NCBI GenBank assembly: GCA_035222895.1
Contig: JAVYIG010004986.1
Coordinates: forward strand, 62,001 to 126,000
Length of the DNA: 64,000 nt
Source: Strongylocentrotus droebachiensis
Lineage: Eukaryota > Echinodermata > Echinoidea > Camarodonta > Strongylocentrotidae
Direction of reading: 5' to 3'
Position 1 is the stretch's first letter; each line of letters opens with the position of its first letter. The translations under genes and the position numbers were made by a program. Below are positions 1 through 12,131 of this stretch, piece after piece. A model generated the notes under the pieces. That model worked only from the letters and a program-made list of their open reading frames with translations, was not told the origin of the DNA and ran no database searches.

Positions 1-280
1 TAAAAATGAAACTTGATTCAATACACATTTGTTGTGTAGTTTTCACTGCAAACCCTTCGATAATAATAAACCTTGTGAAAAACCTTTATGTCAATGACTA
101 GTTCTTGTTAACATGTGCAACATTGATTTGAGCTCCTCTGATCACTTTTTCAGAGATTTTAAAAAAAGCATTAATTAGCTATTCCAATGTATTCCAGCTA
201 TAAATGTCATGCCATAAATTCTGTTCAATTTTATAACAAAATATAATATATGCTATGATGATTATCTCATTTTTTTCTTC

Positions 281-452
281 ATCTGTCTCTCTCTTTCTTT
301 ATCTCTTTTCATGTCTTTCTCTCTCTCTTCTGTCCATCTCTCTCTCTCTCTCTCTCTCCCTCCCTCTCCCCTCTCCCCTCCCATCTCCTCCCTCTCTCTC
401 CCTCTCTTTCTGTTCCCTTTCACTCTCTATCTCCTTTTCTCTTATATTCACA
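281..452 (+). repeat. (TC)n microsatellite forming the acceptor tract of the SLC25A20-like exon
   Basis: About 170 bases are almost entirely T and C, mostly CTCTCT with short interruptions. The tract ends directly at the splice acceptor at 451-453, so the simple repeat merges with the polypyrimidine tract of the intron. Confidence 0.9.
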
Positions 453-453
453 G

Positions 454-510
454 GCATGCTTCTGTGGATTTGAGCTTGCCATGAAGTTTCTGACGTGGTC
501 AGGATTGTAG
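454..510 (+). CDS. SLC25A20: Last coding exon of a carnitine/acylcarnitine carrier
   Basis: An acceptor (pyrimidine-rich tract ending TATTCACAG) is followed by 18 codons, ACFCGFELAMKFLTWSGL, and a TAG stop at 508-510. This closely matches the C-terminus of vertebrate SLC25A20 as I remember it (ACFLGFEVAMKFLNW...). The family exchanges acylcarnitines for carnitine across the inner mitochondrial membrane, and this segment belongs to the last transmembrane helix. Only this exon is in the window; the rest of the gene would lie to the left. The gene runs toward the CACNA2D gene, so the two are convergent. The call rests on 18 residues, but the match is specific, in the right place for a C-terminus, and has a good splice site. 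Confidence 0.82.
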   Translation, partial: ACFCGFELAMKFLTWSGL

Positions 511-3500
511 CACCTTCACGACCCATCAACAGACCCTTTAGATATCATACAAATGTTTTCCAGATTTCTATAGAACCAATGTTTGATACCTGAATTCCAG
601 AGTGTATCTTTAATATCTATGTTGTGGATGGTGGTGGAGTGTGGTGTTCTAATCGAATAACGGTAGTTTGTGTTGAGTATGTGTGTGATGAAATACAGAG
701 AAGGTATATTTTTAATGCAATTAGCCTGAGCTACTATATCTGGACATGCTTAAGATGATCTCAAATTGCATTGAAATTATCACCATTATATCTTTTTTTT
801 TTGCATCTACATCCATCGCCAGCAAGGTGCTTGGTCATTGTTATATCAATATTATTTCATGTAATTATTCTATTTAAATTCTACTGAAGAGAAAATCTCA
901 GGAAATTTAAACAAAATGTAATGAAAAAATTCAATTAAATTCAAATATATGGTGAATATTGTCATCAACCATATTGCATATTGAGTGTAAGATAAGTGAT
1001 AAAGATGGGAATTATTGTGCAATTATATCTCATCTTTCTCTGTAGTTTTCAGATCTCCTTGGACTTCCTACATTCGCAGTGAATGTCCGTCCCCACATTG
1101 CCATGTGCAGTCATATATATTGAATATTGTAACACCCTAAATTGAGAACCCTTAGAGACGTATTCCCTTATTTCATGATTCACTCTTGGACCATTTTCTG
1201 TACATTAATGTACCTTCATCATCGATATGTAATGTTGATGTTGTTTACCGATATCATCATCATCATGTAAGTACCGGGTATTTGTGTGGCAAGCACAGAA
1301 GGTTGGTCAGTAATACTATCTCTTTACATATAATATGTTCAAGTGTATATTTTATATACTGGAAGTCACAAAGAGTGAATTTATTGCCATTTGGAATGCA
1401 GTGCCAATGTATGAATGATGAGGAGACACACAGGTTTTGAAATTTGCACAACCAGCAAAAGCTGATTCCCCCCCCCCCTGAAATCTCATTAGCTTCACTA
1501 AGTTTCAAAGCACAAGATTCTGTTTGATTCATTTTATTGAATATTTACGCAATTCATGGGATTTCATGCCAGTTTGTTTGTGAAGGAGTATGTACGTTGT
1601 TTCTTCTAACCACTGGTTATTCAATTTTGGTGACAGTGGTAAGTACCTGTGTATTCCAATGGAATTGAAATATCAATATGGGTAATCATTCATACCAACA
1701 GTGCCTCTTTTTACGAAAGTTAAGAAGTTGCAAGAATGGAAGATGATTAAAAACCAAAAGCAATTCATCGCAGACATTTTTTTTTCCAAGGACCATCATA
1801 TACTTGGACACCTAAATACTCTAAAAGTAAAGGTTCTTCTAGGCATTTAGATGTACATGTATTTCTATTGAGATTGGTGCATCATTCGTTTTATATGTTA
1901 TTATCAATGGTTGTACATGTTTTCTTATGTTATTTATAATTCAAGTAATAATTATTATTAGATACAATCTGAAAACAGAAGCGCTGTAATGATTGGAATA
2001 TGTGGTATAATTAACCCATTGGCTAATATAATCCTAACATTGATTCGATATCTAGGTTTTTTTTAAGACTAGGGGCTATTATATTCAATATAATATATTG
2101 GTTTAATCATACATAAGATTCCATTACAATATGACGAACTTCCTTTCACTTATAAATTATTATCGAAAACTTTATTGAACTTTATCAATATAAACTGTAG
2201 AATTTGAAAAGATGTCAAAAACTTGCAATTTGAACTTTGCAAGTTGTACTGATGAGAGAATACAGAATGTATACATGTGTTTTATTTTATAATTTCATTT
2301 CATCCATTTATGTCCCATGGTCTATCAAGAGTTTTACTCTAATAAAGTGTATTCACTGTTAACAGCATCTAGTCCACCCGATGATAATTGTTTAACATCT
2401 GAATTATATGAAATTAAAAACTGGATTACAGTTTACAGTCTTTTTGTGCGCATTCATTCCAGTTCTTTGCCTACCGGTACTCATTTATCATGTGATGTTT
2501 TTCTCTCTAATAGTTGGTTGGCAATGACCGATATCACAAGTGTGTTCTATTGAAGAATAAGTCTACCCTGTTATAAAAACTGTCTTTAATAAAAGTAGAA
2601 TAATGAAACAATCTTCACAAAATACATCAATGAACATTTAAGGGGAAACAAAATAAGTAAAGGAAATTTCTACTCGCCTTCAGTGTAGTAAGGTGTTGAT
2701 TTGTACTATAGTCAAAAATTCGTAAAATCATATTTAAAAAAAGAGTAGTAACTTCATTGTCATCACTTTTCTTTCACAATTTGGACCGATTTTCAAAAAG
2801 ATTTTTCAAAATCAAATTGTATCTTGAATAAACGTGAAAGGGTTGGGAAATAAAAACAGACAACATCGGCATTAATTCCTTATATAGGCTTAGGTTTTTA
2901 TTGCAAATAAAAGATACACACCAACACATAATCAATTTTAAATATCCCCTTACTACCATCAGTTGCTAAAAGCTTTCGCATGTCTATGTCAAGATCAGAT
3001 GGCATCTGGTTCTCAACAGTTGACAATTTCCCCATAACCACGTTATATCAATAAATATTTTGAAATCTCTTTTCTCTCTTCTACCTTCTTTCATAGGTCC
3101 ATTATCATAATACATAAAGCTGGCAATAGCGCATGATAGATAAGTTCATTTTGTCTGAGTATGTTTTTCATCTTTATGATTGCACCCACCACAACAATGT
3201 GTATCAATCAATATAGAAACACATGCATGTACAAAAACAAGATAAATTCCACAATTGAAATATAGCTCCTAATTTTACCCGACTCTTCAACAAGTCCAAT
3301 TTCAGATTAGGTTAGCATGTTTTTTTCTTTCTACAGGCAACGAATAGAAACAAGGTATGGGTAAATGGCAAATCACCCTTTACCTCTACAAGAACATGGT
3401 TCTTCATTTTAGTCTCTGAAACAAACAACAAATTGTAAAAATGGATGTGCACATTCAATACATGTATGTTTGCTTCTATTTTGTGTGTCAACTAAAAAAA

Positions 3501-6500
3501 GTGAAATAACATACTTCATCTTTTTTAAAATTGCAATTTCACTCCCACTCACCCGTATCTACACATCCACCCCCATACCATGTGTATGTTTATAATAAGA
3601 ACATAAAAGTGTAACACGTAACTTAAACAAAAAAATGTTATGTACATAAAGGCAGCAGATATGGAAAAACAGAGCGATTTACATTGAATAATCGCATCCA
3701 ACTTTAAAATCTCCATTGAATGCTCCCATTTTGTTGAAACCATGACATAAATGGAAGCATAATAATACCACTATAACTGATATACACCACATACATTATA
3801 TAGTTTACATGATACTATATAAAGTTGTTATAAGTACTTAAGTTTTATTAATCCAAATGTACTGACAGATATATGGCAGGAGCAAGAAATTATTATATGC
3901 AAGCAATCACCACAACAAAATCCTTGTTCCTTGTACGGTAGGTTTTCTTTTTGTTTAAATATCTTTCTATTTTCTTTTAATTGAGAGGGTTCCGTCGTAT
4001 TTGGAAAAAGTCTATGGGATCACTTTTAACACGATTTTTCGTAATAAAATCTCACTCGTCTATTCACAGCTGTGGCTTTAAAACAAGATTGCTTTCTACA
4101 ATTTAGTATGAATCACTTTTGTTAGTTCTATGTCTAGACATCCTCAGAAACATTAAATTTGTTTTAATCTTATGTTTAAACAAAAATATGAACTTACAGG
4201 TTAGGACAAATAGGGGCAAGAAGGGAAGAGAAACTACAAGTTATTTCTCAGTGATTGGCCTCATAACTACATCTAACGGCTTAAAAATTGGGAAATCACC
4301 ACCCAGAACCTCAGTATTTAATGTGAATGAGGTGTCAAAGCAATCGATTATAGAATATGCATGTAATGCTGAATAATGAATATATGATAAAGTATCAGCA
4401 TATCATCATGGTATTACCAAAAAATGGTTTTGAACAATAGAGTGAATTTTCAAAACTGTTATACAAAAACGTGTAGTAACAGTCTGTAAAATGGTATTAA
4501 GCACACCAAGTTGAATTATGGTATACTTTACAGCCTTTTAATCCCAAGCAGCACACTTGTCCACTATTCACCTTATATATACTCTTTAATGTAAGAGTAC
4601 AGATTATAATACACAATTTTACATTTTCTATATACCAAAAAAGCTACTTTTATCAAAATGAAGAATCTTGTATCTCAGCAACTCTTGTATTTTAGTTAAA
4701 GCATACAATATTGCAGATTTCCTTTCATTTTTTCTATTTTCTAAACTACTTCTTTAATACCTGCCAAATAAGATGAACTCATAAAGATCAATAATATATT
4801 CTATATACATGTATATTTGCCACAAAATGCTTGTATTGCACATTATATATGAATAGATGGGTAAAAGATATATCTTTCAAGATCAGCCTTATCAATATCA
4901 TACAAGATATTGTATTCATAACTATTTTAAAAATGAATATTATTTTGAATACTTAATTAGTTGTAGTACTAAGTATGAGATATTAATACATATGCAGTAT
5001 ATATAGTGATTACATTTTAGTGTCACTCTAACAAAAATTGGATTATAAAATGCTTGTTTCTCTTCTAAACATTCATCAAGCTCATGAATTGTGAGGTGCT
5101 AGATGAACTGAAAAAAAGGAAAAAATAAAACATATTCTAGAGTAAATGAGGGCTTGAATGCATGTAATGTAATTTGAGCAATGTTTGAGGTTTCCTGAAG
5201 ATTTTTTTTTTGAAAGCTCAGGAGTTCCAACAGATAAATCAACACAAATATATTGAACTATATTAAATATTGAATTAAAAAGTATACATAACCTAATTTC
5301 TTTGTTCTCCTGATGGTTGTTCTTTTAAAAATACAGGTATTGAATTAGATTACACTACAATAGGATATGATGATACTACTATTATTACAGAGAACATATC
5401 ATTCTTCTCACCACAATGTCTTTAATATAAGAGTGGATAATCATCTCTTATTTATGAAAAAACAGGGATTCCATTGAAGACCAACTGACAATAGAATTCA
5501 TTTTAGACCTTCAGACCGACCTACTGTTAACTGATGTCTAGTTTAATCAATATTTTTTTAGTATTTGTGAAAGCTAGCGATTATAATGGGGTTAATAGTA
5601 TCAGAGTAAATATGAATATATTTTTGTCAGCGACCTATCAGGTTAACATACTCTACCAATCTTGCATATTTTTAAAGTGACAAGTCTTACGTCAAGCCCA
5701 AACTTGGCTTGGAAACCTCAGAGAGTCCGTACAATAATAGTGATAGAAATAAAATACACAAACATGATACATCTCAATTTGATATAATCTAATTTACAAG
5801 GATAAACAATATCTTACACCAACTTACACAACAAAAATTGTATTTTATAAATAATACTGCACGAATGATAATCAGTAAATGTAATAGATCTGACCAAAGA
5901 CAACAAATAGAGTCTCCGTATTTGAACTTTATATACACATAAATGTCACATGATACCAAAAGACAAACAACGTAAAGAAATATTCCGCATGTAGTTACAA
6001 TGAAATTACTGTTGTGAAATTTCGCAGTTGTTTTTTATCATTTGATAAGCTTATCAAATTCCAAGTTTAAAAAATCCAAACAAAATAGGCTTAGGCACTA
6101 ACAAAGGCAGTTTTACTCACAAAATCTACAAAGAAAGTGTAATCACTCAAATTAATTCTATTAAAACATCTTCTTTTTTTTTGTTGAAACAAATTTCCAT
6201 ATTATTGGCAGACAATAAAATATTGTACAATTAAAAAAGAAGAGAATGGAAAGTAATATCAACAGAGTTGTTCGGAATTGTACACAAATCTCAATATCTT
6301 GACAATAGGCATGTTATATTGTACTGATAAATATATCTGCATGAATAGCAAACACTATATACTGTACAAACAGGTTTAAACATCTAAATAATCTAGTTTG
6401 TGTGAGCCCATTTCTTAATAACCCAAGCATATATTGATCATTTCCTAAACTTCAATTACTCTGTTAAAATTCTTCAGCATATGAGCAAACAGAGATAAAA

Positions 6501-6910
6501 ATCTGAACTTTCATAATGACATAGAAAGAAAAGTGCTATGCCGTAGACAAGCTGAATTATTCTGATTTATCCTAATTCATGATTGTTTTTACTGGGTTTT
6601 GTACAACTTTTTGCAATTACACAAATGACAAAATTAATGCTGATGAACTTTGTCAAGAATATTGTATATATTTATATATATATACCATTTTCAGTAAACA
6701 AAAATGCTCTTTAAAAGTTGAAATGTAATACCAGTACATCATAAAAATATTGTAGATTTACTGACTGTGTACACATTTACAAATCAACACAATTTAAGAA
6801 AAAGAACAAGAACACAAACATTTCAATAAAAACATGAAGTAATATTTTCTATGATAGTTATATAATGAAATAATATCTAGAAATAACAAAAAAGGGGTTG
6901 TTGATCATCA
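511..6910. other. Intergenic stretch between two convergent genes, including both 3' UTRs
   Basis: No coding exon was recognised. The left part is probably the 3' UTR of the SLC25A20-like gene; AATAAA signals on the + strand are at 2341-2346 and 2588-2593. The right part, just below 6911, must hold the 3' UTR of the CACNA2D gene; one minus-strand AATAAA reads as TTTATT at 3844-3849, but such signals are common in AT-rich DNA and none is decisive. A C-run lies at about 1470-1479. The short open frames here look random. Confidence 0.6.
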
Positions 6911-7015
6911 TTATGCGCTGATTAGCTTTACCACACCAAGGTAGAATATGTGTAAAATTAGAATTAACCATGGCGATGCTAGCGATACCACACCACTGCA
7001 GATTGATGTATTCTC
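6911..7015 (-). CDS. CACNA2D: Last exon: C-terminal hydrophobic tail and stop
   Basis: Acceptor ATACCTGCAG, then 34 codons and a TAA stop at 6911-6913. It starts ENTSICSGVVSLASPW and continues with LILILHIFYLGVVKLISA. A Cys-Ser-Gly followed by a hydrophobic end is the pattern of the family, where it serves as membrane segment or GPI-anchor signal. Confidence 0.93.
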   Translation of the reverse strand, partial: ENTSICSGVVSLASPWLILILHIFYLGVVKLISA

Positions 7016-7852
7016 CTGCAGGTATATAAGAGAGAAAAAATAATTACAAGATGACATTGAGATATTTCAATCCTGACAGTATTCCTTCAAACTCGAGAAG
7101 AGATAAGTATCTTCTACATTTATCTGCTTTTTGTCTTTCACTATTTGGCCGAATCTCTTAGCATTAAAAAATGGCACTGTATTTTCAATATATGTCTTAC
7201 TGCTCACATAAATTTATGTCTCAAATCAAAGTACTCATTCTCCACAAAAACACAAGGGGCCTATTTTTATATACAATTTCTTTTTTATTTGGTGCCAAAT
7301 TTCATTTGTAGGGTGGGTGATTAAACAATATTTATATTTGTTGTCAACCTTCATGTAAAAGATAAATATCTGAGCTCATGTACAAAATCAATGAAAGCAG
7401 ATTATAGATATGGTGTGTTTCACCCCGATGAAGGGGATAAATGTCTGAACTCAAAAGTTTATTGAAGATACATCACTTGTATCTTTCCATACTTTATATG
7501 TAAGGTAATCATATGCTAAACTTCTTCCCTGTCTAAATAATGTAAAAAATGAATAGCCCATGTCAGATATTTGTTGAATTTACTTGGGCAAGCTGATAAC
7601 ATCCCCCTCCCACACACACACAATACACAAAAAAAAATCATGTAACATGTTAATTCTCTAAACTTACTGATCGACTGAAAGCTTATCATATACTAAACCC
7701 CTCCCAAATCATGTAAAGATGAATATCCTGATCTCAGAATTTGTTGAACGTAATTGGACAGGCTATACGCAAACCCATAACATCACCCACTCCCACTCCA
7801 TACACACAAACACAAGGATAATGTAAAAGATACATGTAGATCTCTGACTTAC

Positions 7853-7919
7853 AGCTGTATTGAAAGCATAGCAGTTCTCACTGGGTCTCCTCCTGTATCT
7901 TGGCTCCTCAAGGCAAGGG
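7853..7919 (-). CDS. CACNA2D: Delta exon PCLEEPRYRRRPSENCYAFN
   Basis: The frame reads PCLEEPRYRRRPSENCYAFN then TA and donor GTAAGT, and matches PC...QPRYRKGPDVC of alpha2delta-1 and RRRPxxC of alpha2delta-3/4. It joins the last exon in phase 0. The 5' border is unsure. In this frame a TAA lies at about 7950, and the only AG below it is CGAG at 7920, a weak acceptor but with a branch-like CTTAAC upstream; it gives the wrong phase for the exon ending 9193. A strong acceptor at 7972 (CTTTTTGTAG) opens a different frame that lacks the conserved cysteines. Confidence 0.75.
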
Positions 7920-8156
7920 CTCGGAGCATCATGTAAATTTGGAAACGGTTAAGGAAAGCAAGCTCTAATTTCTACAAAAAGAGTGATAAAACTAGCAACA
8001 AATTATCATCATGTACATGTATCATGGATGGTTGGCAGAAAACGAGCTTCACCTAAAAATATATTAGTTTTGGGGTATTCACAAATTCATAATCATATAT
8101 ATGTTTAATTCTAATTGTAAGCAAATCACTTGCTGATAATCTGACATGTGCTCTAC

Positions 8157-8172
8157 CAATGTTTGTTCTGGG
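8157..8172 (-). CDS. CACNA2D: Doubtful 16-bp microexon that would repair the phase
   Basis: Between AAG (poor acceptor) and donor GTAGAG lie two bases, AQNKH-coding triplets and TG. Its length (1 modulo 3) would join the exon at 9193 to the frame at 7919. The acceptor lacks a pyrimidine tract, so this is only a possibility. Confidence 0.15.
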
Positions 8173-8780
8173 CTTCATTTTTGACAAATGGCAAGGATCA
8201 GAGCTTAATGGGTTGCAATCAGGATTTAGATCAGATTTAGGGTAAGAGCTGGGAATATATGGAGAAGGGTTGGGTAAGGGTTACATTTGGGAATTTGAAT
8301 AGATAAAAAAGATTTTCGCTGGAGCGTATGTCATACTCATTGTTTTAATATTGCACATATCCTGAAGGAAATATATTACCCTTACGTTCAGCCATGAATC
8401 CAAGGTGCATTTATATTGAAATGTAAATGTATATATCTGAGCAACATTAACAATAGGAGCCCTGAGAAAACAATGTTTAGACAAAAAGATTCCTCCCAGT
8501 AAAGAGAAATAGATGCGTTAGTGATGTGTGGTAATTTTTTTTTCTTTTTTCGTTGACATATCTGAATGAAACTTTAGCCAACATTAAGCCTCATCGAGAT
8601 GTTACATACATTAATACCAGCTCCATATTCTAATGATGTAGATCTACCACTGTGTGATAAAATGGTGGTTTTCAACAATTATGCAGTTTGTGTCTTTTTG
8701 TGCCACTATATTTCACCTAAGATGTTCATCATTTTAAGCAGAATGGATGGGCCAACATGCAGTGATAATCAATGTTAATA

Positions 8781-8855
8781 CATTGCCTCCAGGAAACAGG
8801 TAGCTCCTGTACAAAGCCCAAGGGAATGAGAAAATTCAGTAGTAAATAGGTTAAT
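8781..8855. repeat. Dispersed repeat, copy 1
   Basis: CATTGCCTCCAGGAAACAGG, TAGCTCCTGTACAAAGCC and GAATGAGAAAATTCAG reappear in diverged form at 13324-13400 and 50002-50070. Confidence 0.75.
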
Positions 8856-8924
8856 AAACTGAATTATAATAGACATTGTTCAATATACAACCTTCTTAAA
8901 CAGGCTCCATAATCACTAAGCGTT

Positions 8925-9115
8925 GTGACTTGCGCCTGTAATCCAGCTAAAAATGGAAGTTACAAACTGATTCAGCCGAAGACGCTGGTTCGAAACTGAG
9001 TCACATCTTTCGGATGGTGACGTTAAAGGTCGGTCCCAGACGTAAATAATCATATCATATCATATCATATCTGATTGATACACGTCTGTAAAACCCCAAT
9101 TACACACACACACAC
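8925..9115 (+). mobile_element. tRNA-like SINE, decayed
   Basis: GCGTTGTGACTTGCGCCTG and GGTTCGAAACT resemble the A and B boxes of a tRNA promoter, spaced about 80 bases. The following GGATGGTGACGTTAAA and GGTCCC resemble the body of SINEs I know from marine invertebrates. It ends with CATAT repeats and an (AC)n run. Orientation is taken from the boxes. Confidence 0.6.
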
Positions 9116-9192
9116 CTTTGACTCCACCCTGAAATAGTAGCCAGGGCCAGGGAAGGTTATTGGTTGAATTCATTTAAAAAGGATATCTCTAC

Positions 9193-9302
9193 CAAGTTCT
9201 TGTGGAGCTTGTTTGACGACTGTGATGGGGCAGGTGTCACATTCCATCTCGGTGATAATCATCACCAGGTTGGTACCACCAACACGACTACCAGCCCATT
9301 TC
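9193..9302 (-). CDS. CACNA2D: Delta exon with TNLVMIITEMECDTCPITVV
   Basis: 110 bp; completes Arg, ends KQAPQEL plus one base. Matches [25 protein letters not shown]. The donor GTAGAG is acceptable. The next exon with the conserved frame does not fit this phase. Confidence 0.94.
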
Positions 9303-9595
9303 CTGGATAACAAAATATAAACAGGTACAAATAGAGGAGACTGGATAAATGGATAAATTGGTGTTCAAAAAGTAAGAAAACAAAAATAATGCTAGGTGAT
9401 CGAGCATTGCTTGTGCAGCCCCAAAGCTCTGGAATAACTTACCATTTGAAGTCAGGAAATCACCATCTGTGAATATCTTTAAATCAAATCTGAAAAGCAC
9501 ATCTTTTCAATTAACTGTAAATCTAAGCATATCAGGAGCTCTGGTAGCGCAGTAGAATATATACTCAATGTTGGATAGTTTCTGCGCTCTATAAA

Positions 9596-9625
9596 TGTAT
9601 TATTATTATTATCATTATTATTGAG
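9596..9625. repeat. (ATT)n microsatellite
   Basis: About ten ATT triplets with one interruption. Confidence 0.9.
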
Positions 9626-10172
9626 TGTAGTCAACTATCACCTCCCCTCCCTTTTCTCCATCTCTCTCCTCCTTCCTATTCCCTAAATCTCCCACTTCTT
9701 CTTCATTTTCCCTACTTCTTTCATAATCTCCTCCCCCCCCCCCCCCCATCACAATGTTCCAGTGACAACTATCCATAAGTTAGTCATGCATCCACATGAC
9801 AGACTGCTAATTTCACTACAATCATGAAAAAGAATTATAGGCATTTACAGAGTTAGGATTTCATCAGCAAACAAAAATGCATCTTCCTACTCTCCATCTT
9901 TCCTTCTTCTCTTTTTTGACAATCGGTCTGCTGATTTGCCTGTTTTTATTGAATCTCTTTATATCTTTCTATTTCTGTCTCTAGCTGGTTTCGTCTGTGT
10001 CTCTGCATGCAAGACCTCATTTGGTTTTGTTGGTTATAATTTCTAAACCAGACATAATTATTCAACTACCTTATGAGGATACCGGTACATGTAAAGGAAT
10101 ATATCATCATCATCATCATCATGTTTATAAATCTTTTGAGAAATATTAGACGAAAAGTAATCTCATCCTTAC

Positions 10173-10296
10173 CTGCTACAGTTGACACATTCCATGACAC
10201 CCTCTGTGCTTAGGTTCTGGCCAAAGTAGTAGTTGTTGATCAGTTTAATACAGCTCACATTGCCGAGGGATTCGGTCGTCTCAGTAGCATCGATTA
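10173..10296 (-). CDS. CACNA2D: Delta exon with NYYFGQNLSTEGVMECVNCS
   Basis: 124 bp, 40 full codons, two bases at each end. Includes SLGNVSCIKLI and ECVNCSR, matching the DCGNCSRIF cysteine motif of delta. Acceptor AACTCAG, donor GTAAGG. Confidence 0.96.
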
Positions 10297-10467
10297 CTGA
10301 GTTATATATGGAGAAACGATACATACCGGTATATATTGACAGGTATTTGTACGAGATTTGCAGCATTGAAAATGAAGAATAGAAAGAGGGATGCATTCAA
10401 ATGGCCTTATTATGGGCATATCTTTATGTACATTTACATATATTCTTTTTACATTTCTAGAGAAGAA

Positions 10468-11367
10468 AACAAATTGAATGGCAGCATTTCACTAAAATTG
10501 TATCTTAATGTGAAAGAGGATGTCATTTAAGACACATTTCTGCAATGATTTTCAAAACAAATGTGTTTGAAGTCGAATATTTTCTTCTTTTATCAATATT
10601 TGTCTTCAAACACATTTTTAAGGGAGGAAATCTTTGCAGAAGTGTGTCTTTATGGCCCGGTCCCACTGGCCGATGGACGCAAAACGTATGCATAAAGGAC
10701 ACTGCGGACGAGCAAAATATCGGGGGTGACTCCATCCGTTTCCATCCGCTCTAGAAATGGACAAAATTTGCGAAAATTTGCGAAAACAGAACGGAAAATA
10801 ACGGACGTGGGTAGTATGTAGCGGGGATGTTAAACCGATGTTCATCGGAAGCCTAGCGGATGCAAGCGGATGGAAGTGGATGACAGCTTTGAATACTTTA
10901 TATACGAGATGCATACGCTTACATCCTTTCTATTTCCGTGCTACTAACGATGTATAGACGTTCCATGTACCTTATCTTTCCTCCCTATTTCCGTTTTCAG
11001 CTGCAGCGGATGTGAGTTGCAAGGATGCCCAGAGGATTCAGAGAGGATACAGCGGACGTTTAACGGATGATAACGTACATAGAACGTTTGTTGCTCGTAT
11101 TTGTCGCGTTCATCCGTTCTAAGAGTTTTGTGCAGCTCAAAACTTTTTGCGCGGATGAAATCACAGTGGACGGATGCTCGATGGATAGAGCGTATGAAAC
11201 ACGTATGCAATGAGTACACAACGGATGCATAGCGTTTTCCAAAGGATGGCAAGATTTTTTTACGTTTTACATCCTCTTTGCATCCGTAAGTGCAGTGGGA
11301 CCGGGCCTTAAATGACACCTTCATTCACATTATGATACAATTTAAGTGAAATTTTGCCATCAAATTT
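10468..11367. repeat. Long palindrome (foldback element) interrupted by a MITE
   Basis: If 10653-11307 is removed, the rest is one palindrome of about 240 bp. 10530-10650 folds on itself (GACACATTTCTGCAATGATTT against GACACACTTCTGCAAAGATTT), and 10468-10530 pairs with 11308-11367 (TTTCACTAAAATTGTATC against TTTCACTTAAATTGTATC). Confidence 0.85.
10653..11307. mobile_element. MITE with 15-bp GGCCCGGTCCCACTG ends, inserted in a palindrome arm
   Basis: The 15-base ends GGCCCGGTCCCACTG are perfect inverted repeats (10654-10668 and 11293-11307). TTA lies at both borders (10650-10652 and 11308-11310), the TWA-type duplication of PIF/Harbinger elements. The inside is full of CGGATG and CATCCG words and has no coding capacity. 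Confidence 0.88.
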
Positions 11368-11660
11368 TTGGCGAATGTGGGACTCAAAACACTTGTAGAG
11401 GGGCTTTAACTTTATGTTGATTCAAGTAAGTTTCTTCACAATGACAGAAGTGTTTCTTCAAGGACCTGTCCTTGCAACTTTGGTTTGGGACAAGGTGGCA
11501 ATATGTAATACACTGGTGGACTGGACAGCATTGTATTGACATTTGAATACCGACTAAGTTGTCAAATCAATACCATTGCCAGAAGAAAGAGTGAATTGAT
11601 CAAATGAAATATGCATCTTGGTTCTAGAAGTAAGTGAGATGATCACTATCATATGCTTAC

Positions 11661-11719
11661 TTGAAACATCTGTCCATCCAAAGATCATAAAATCCATGAA
11701 GGTATGATGGATAAAAGAC
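11661..11719 (-). CDS. CACNA2D: Exon SFIHHTFMDFMIFGWTDVS
   Basis: 59 bp with one base at each end. A hydrophobic segment corresponding to SILQQFLLSLTFP in delta. Confidence 0.9.
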
Positions 11720-12078
11720 CTATTGAGATACAAAAGAAAGAAAAAAGTAACAGAGTTTCTAAAATAGACCTGAAAAATCATATATAGCATATGTAAATCC
11801 TAATGAGCAGCATAACCACCACACCTTGCTAATATGACATTCAAATTCATACCAAAAAATTCAGAGTATTTTTTAAAGCATTCATATAAATCACACCTTT
11901 AATAGTTTATTCCTCACAAATTTAAACCACTTCACAGTATTTTGTATAGTAAAAATCGGCATATTTGCACTTGTTGTTTTTCCACACAATAGTTTAAAAA
12001 GTTCAAGATAAATGATATTGCATATACCATAATTGGCAAACATGACCAATATGTAAAATTATTCAAAGGAAATCTTAC

Positions 12079-12131
12079 CATAGTGCATTTACAGCCCAGA
12101 TATGGAAATTGAATACATCATTAAGCGTTGG
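12079..12131 (-). CDS. CACNA2D: Exon PTLNDVFNFHIWAVNAL
   Basis: 53 bp, leaves TG for a Trp codon. Matches PSVADILQIGWWATAAAW, the amphipathic start of delta. Confidence 0.93.

Noticed and set aside
7853..7964. Open frame starting ELAFLNRFQIYMMLRALALR as the true delta exon
   Set aside because: It is open and phase-compatible, but it loses the conserved PRYR/RRRP..C residues and ends without a membrane tail; kept only as an alternative in the findings.
10618..11324. Several minus-strand frames of 60-126 codons
   Set aside because: They lie wholly inside a MITE and a palindrome and resemble no protein; they follow from its CGGATG repeats.
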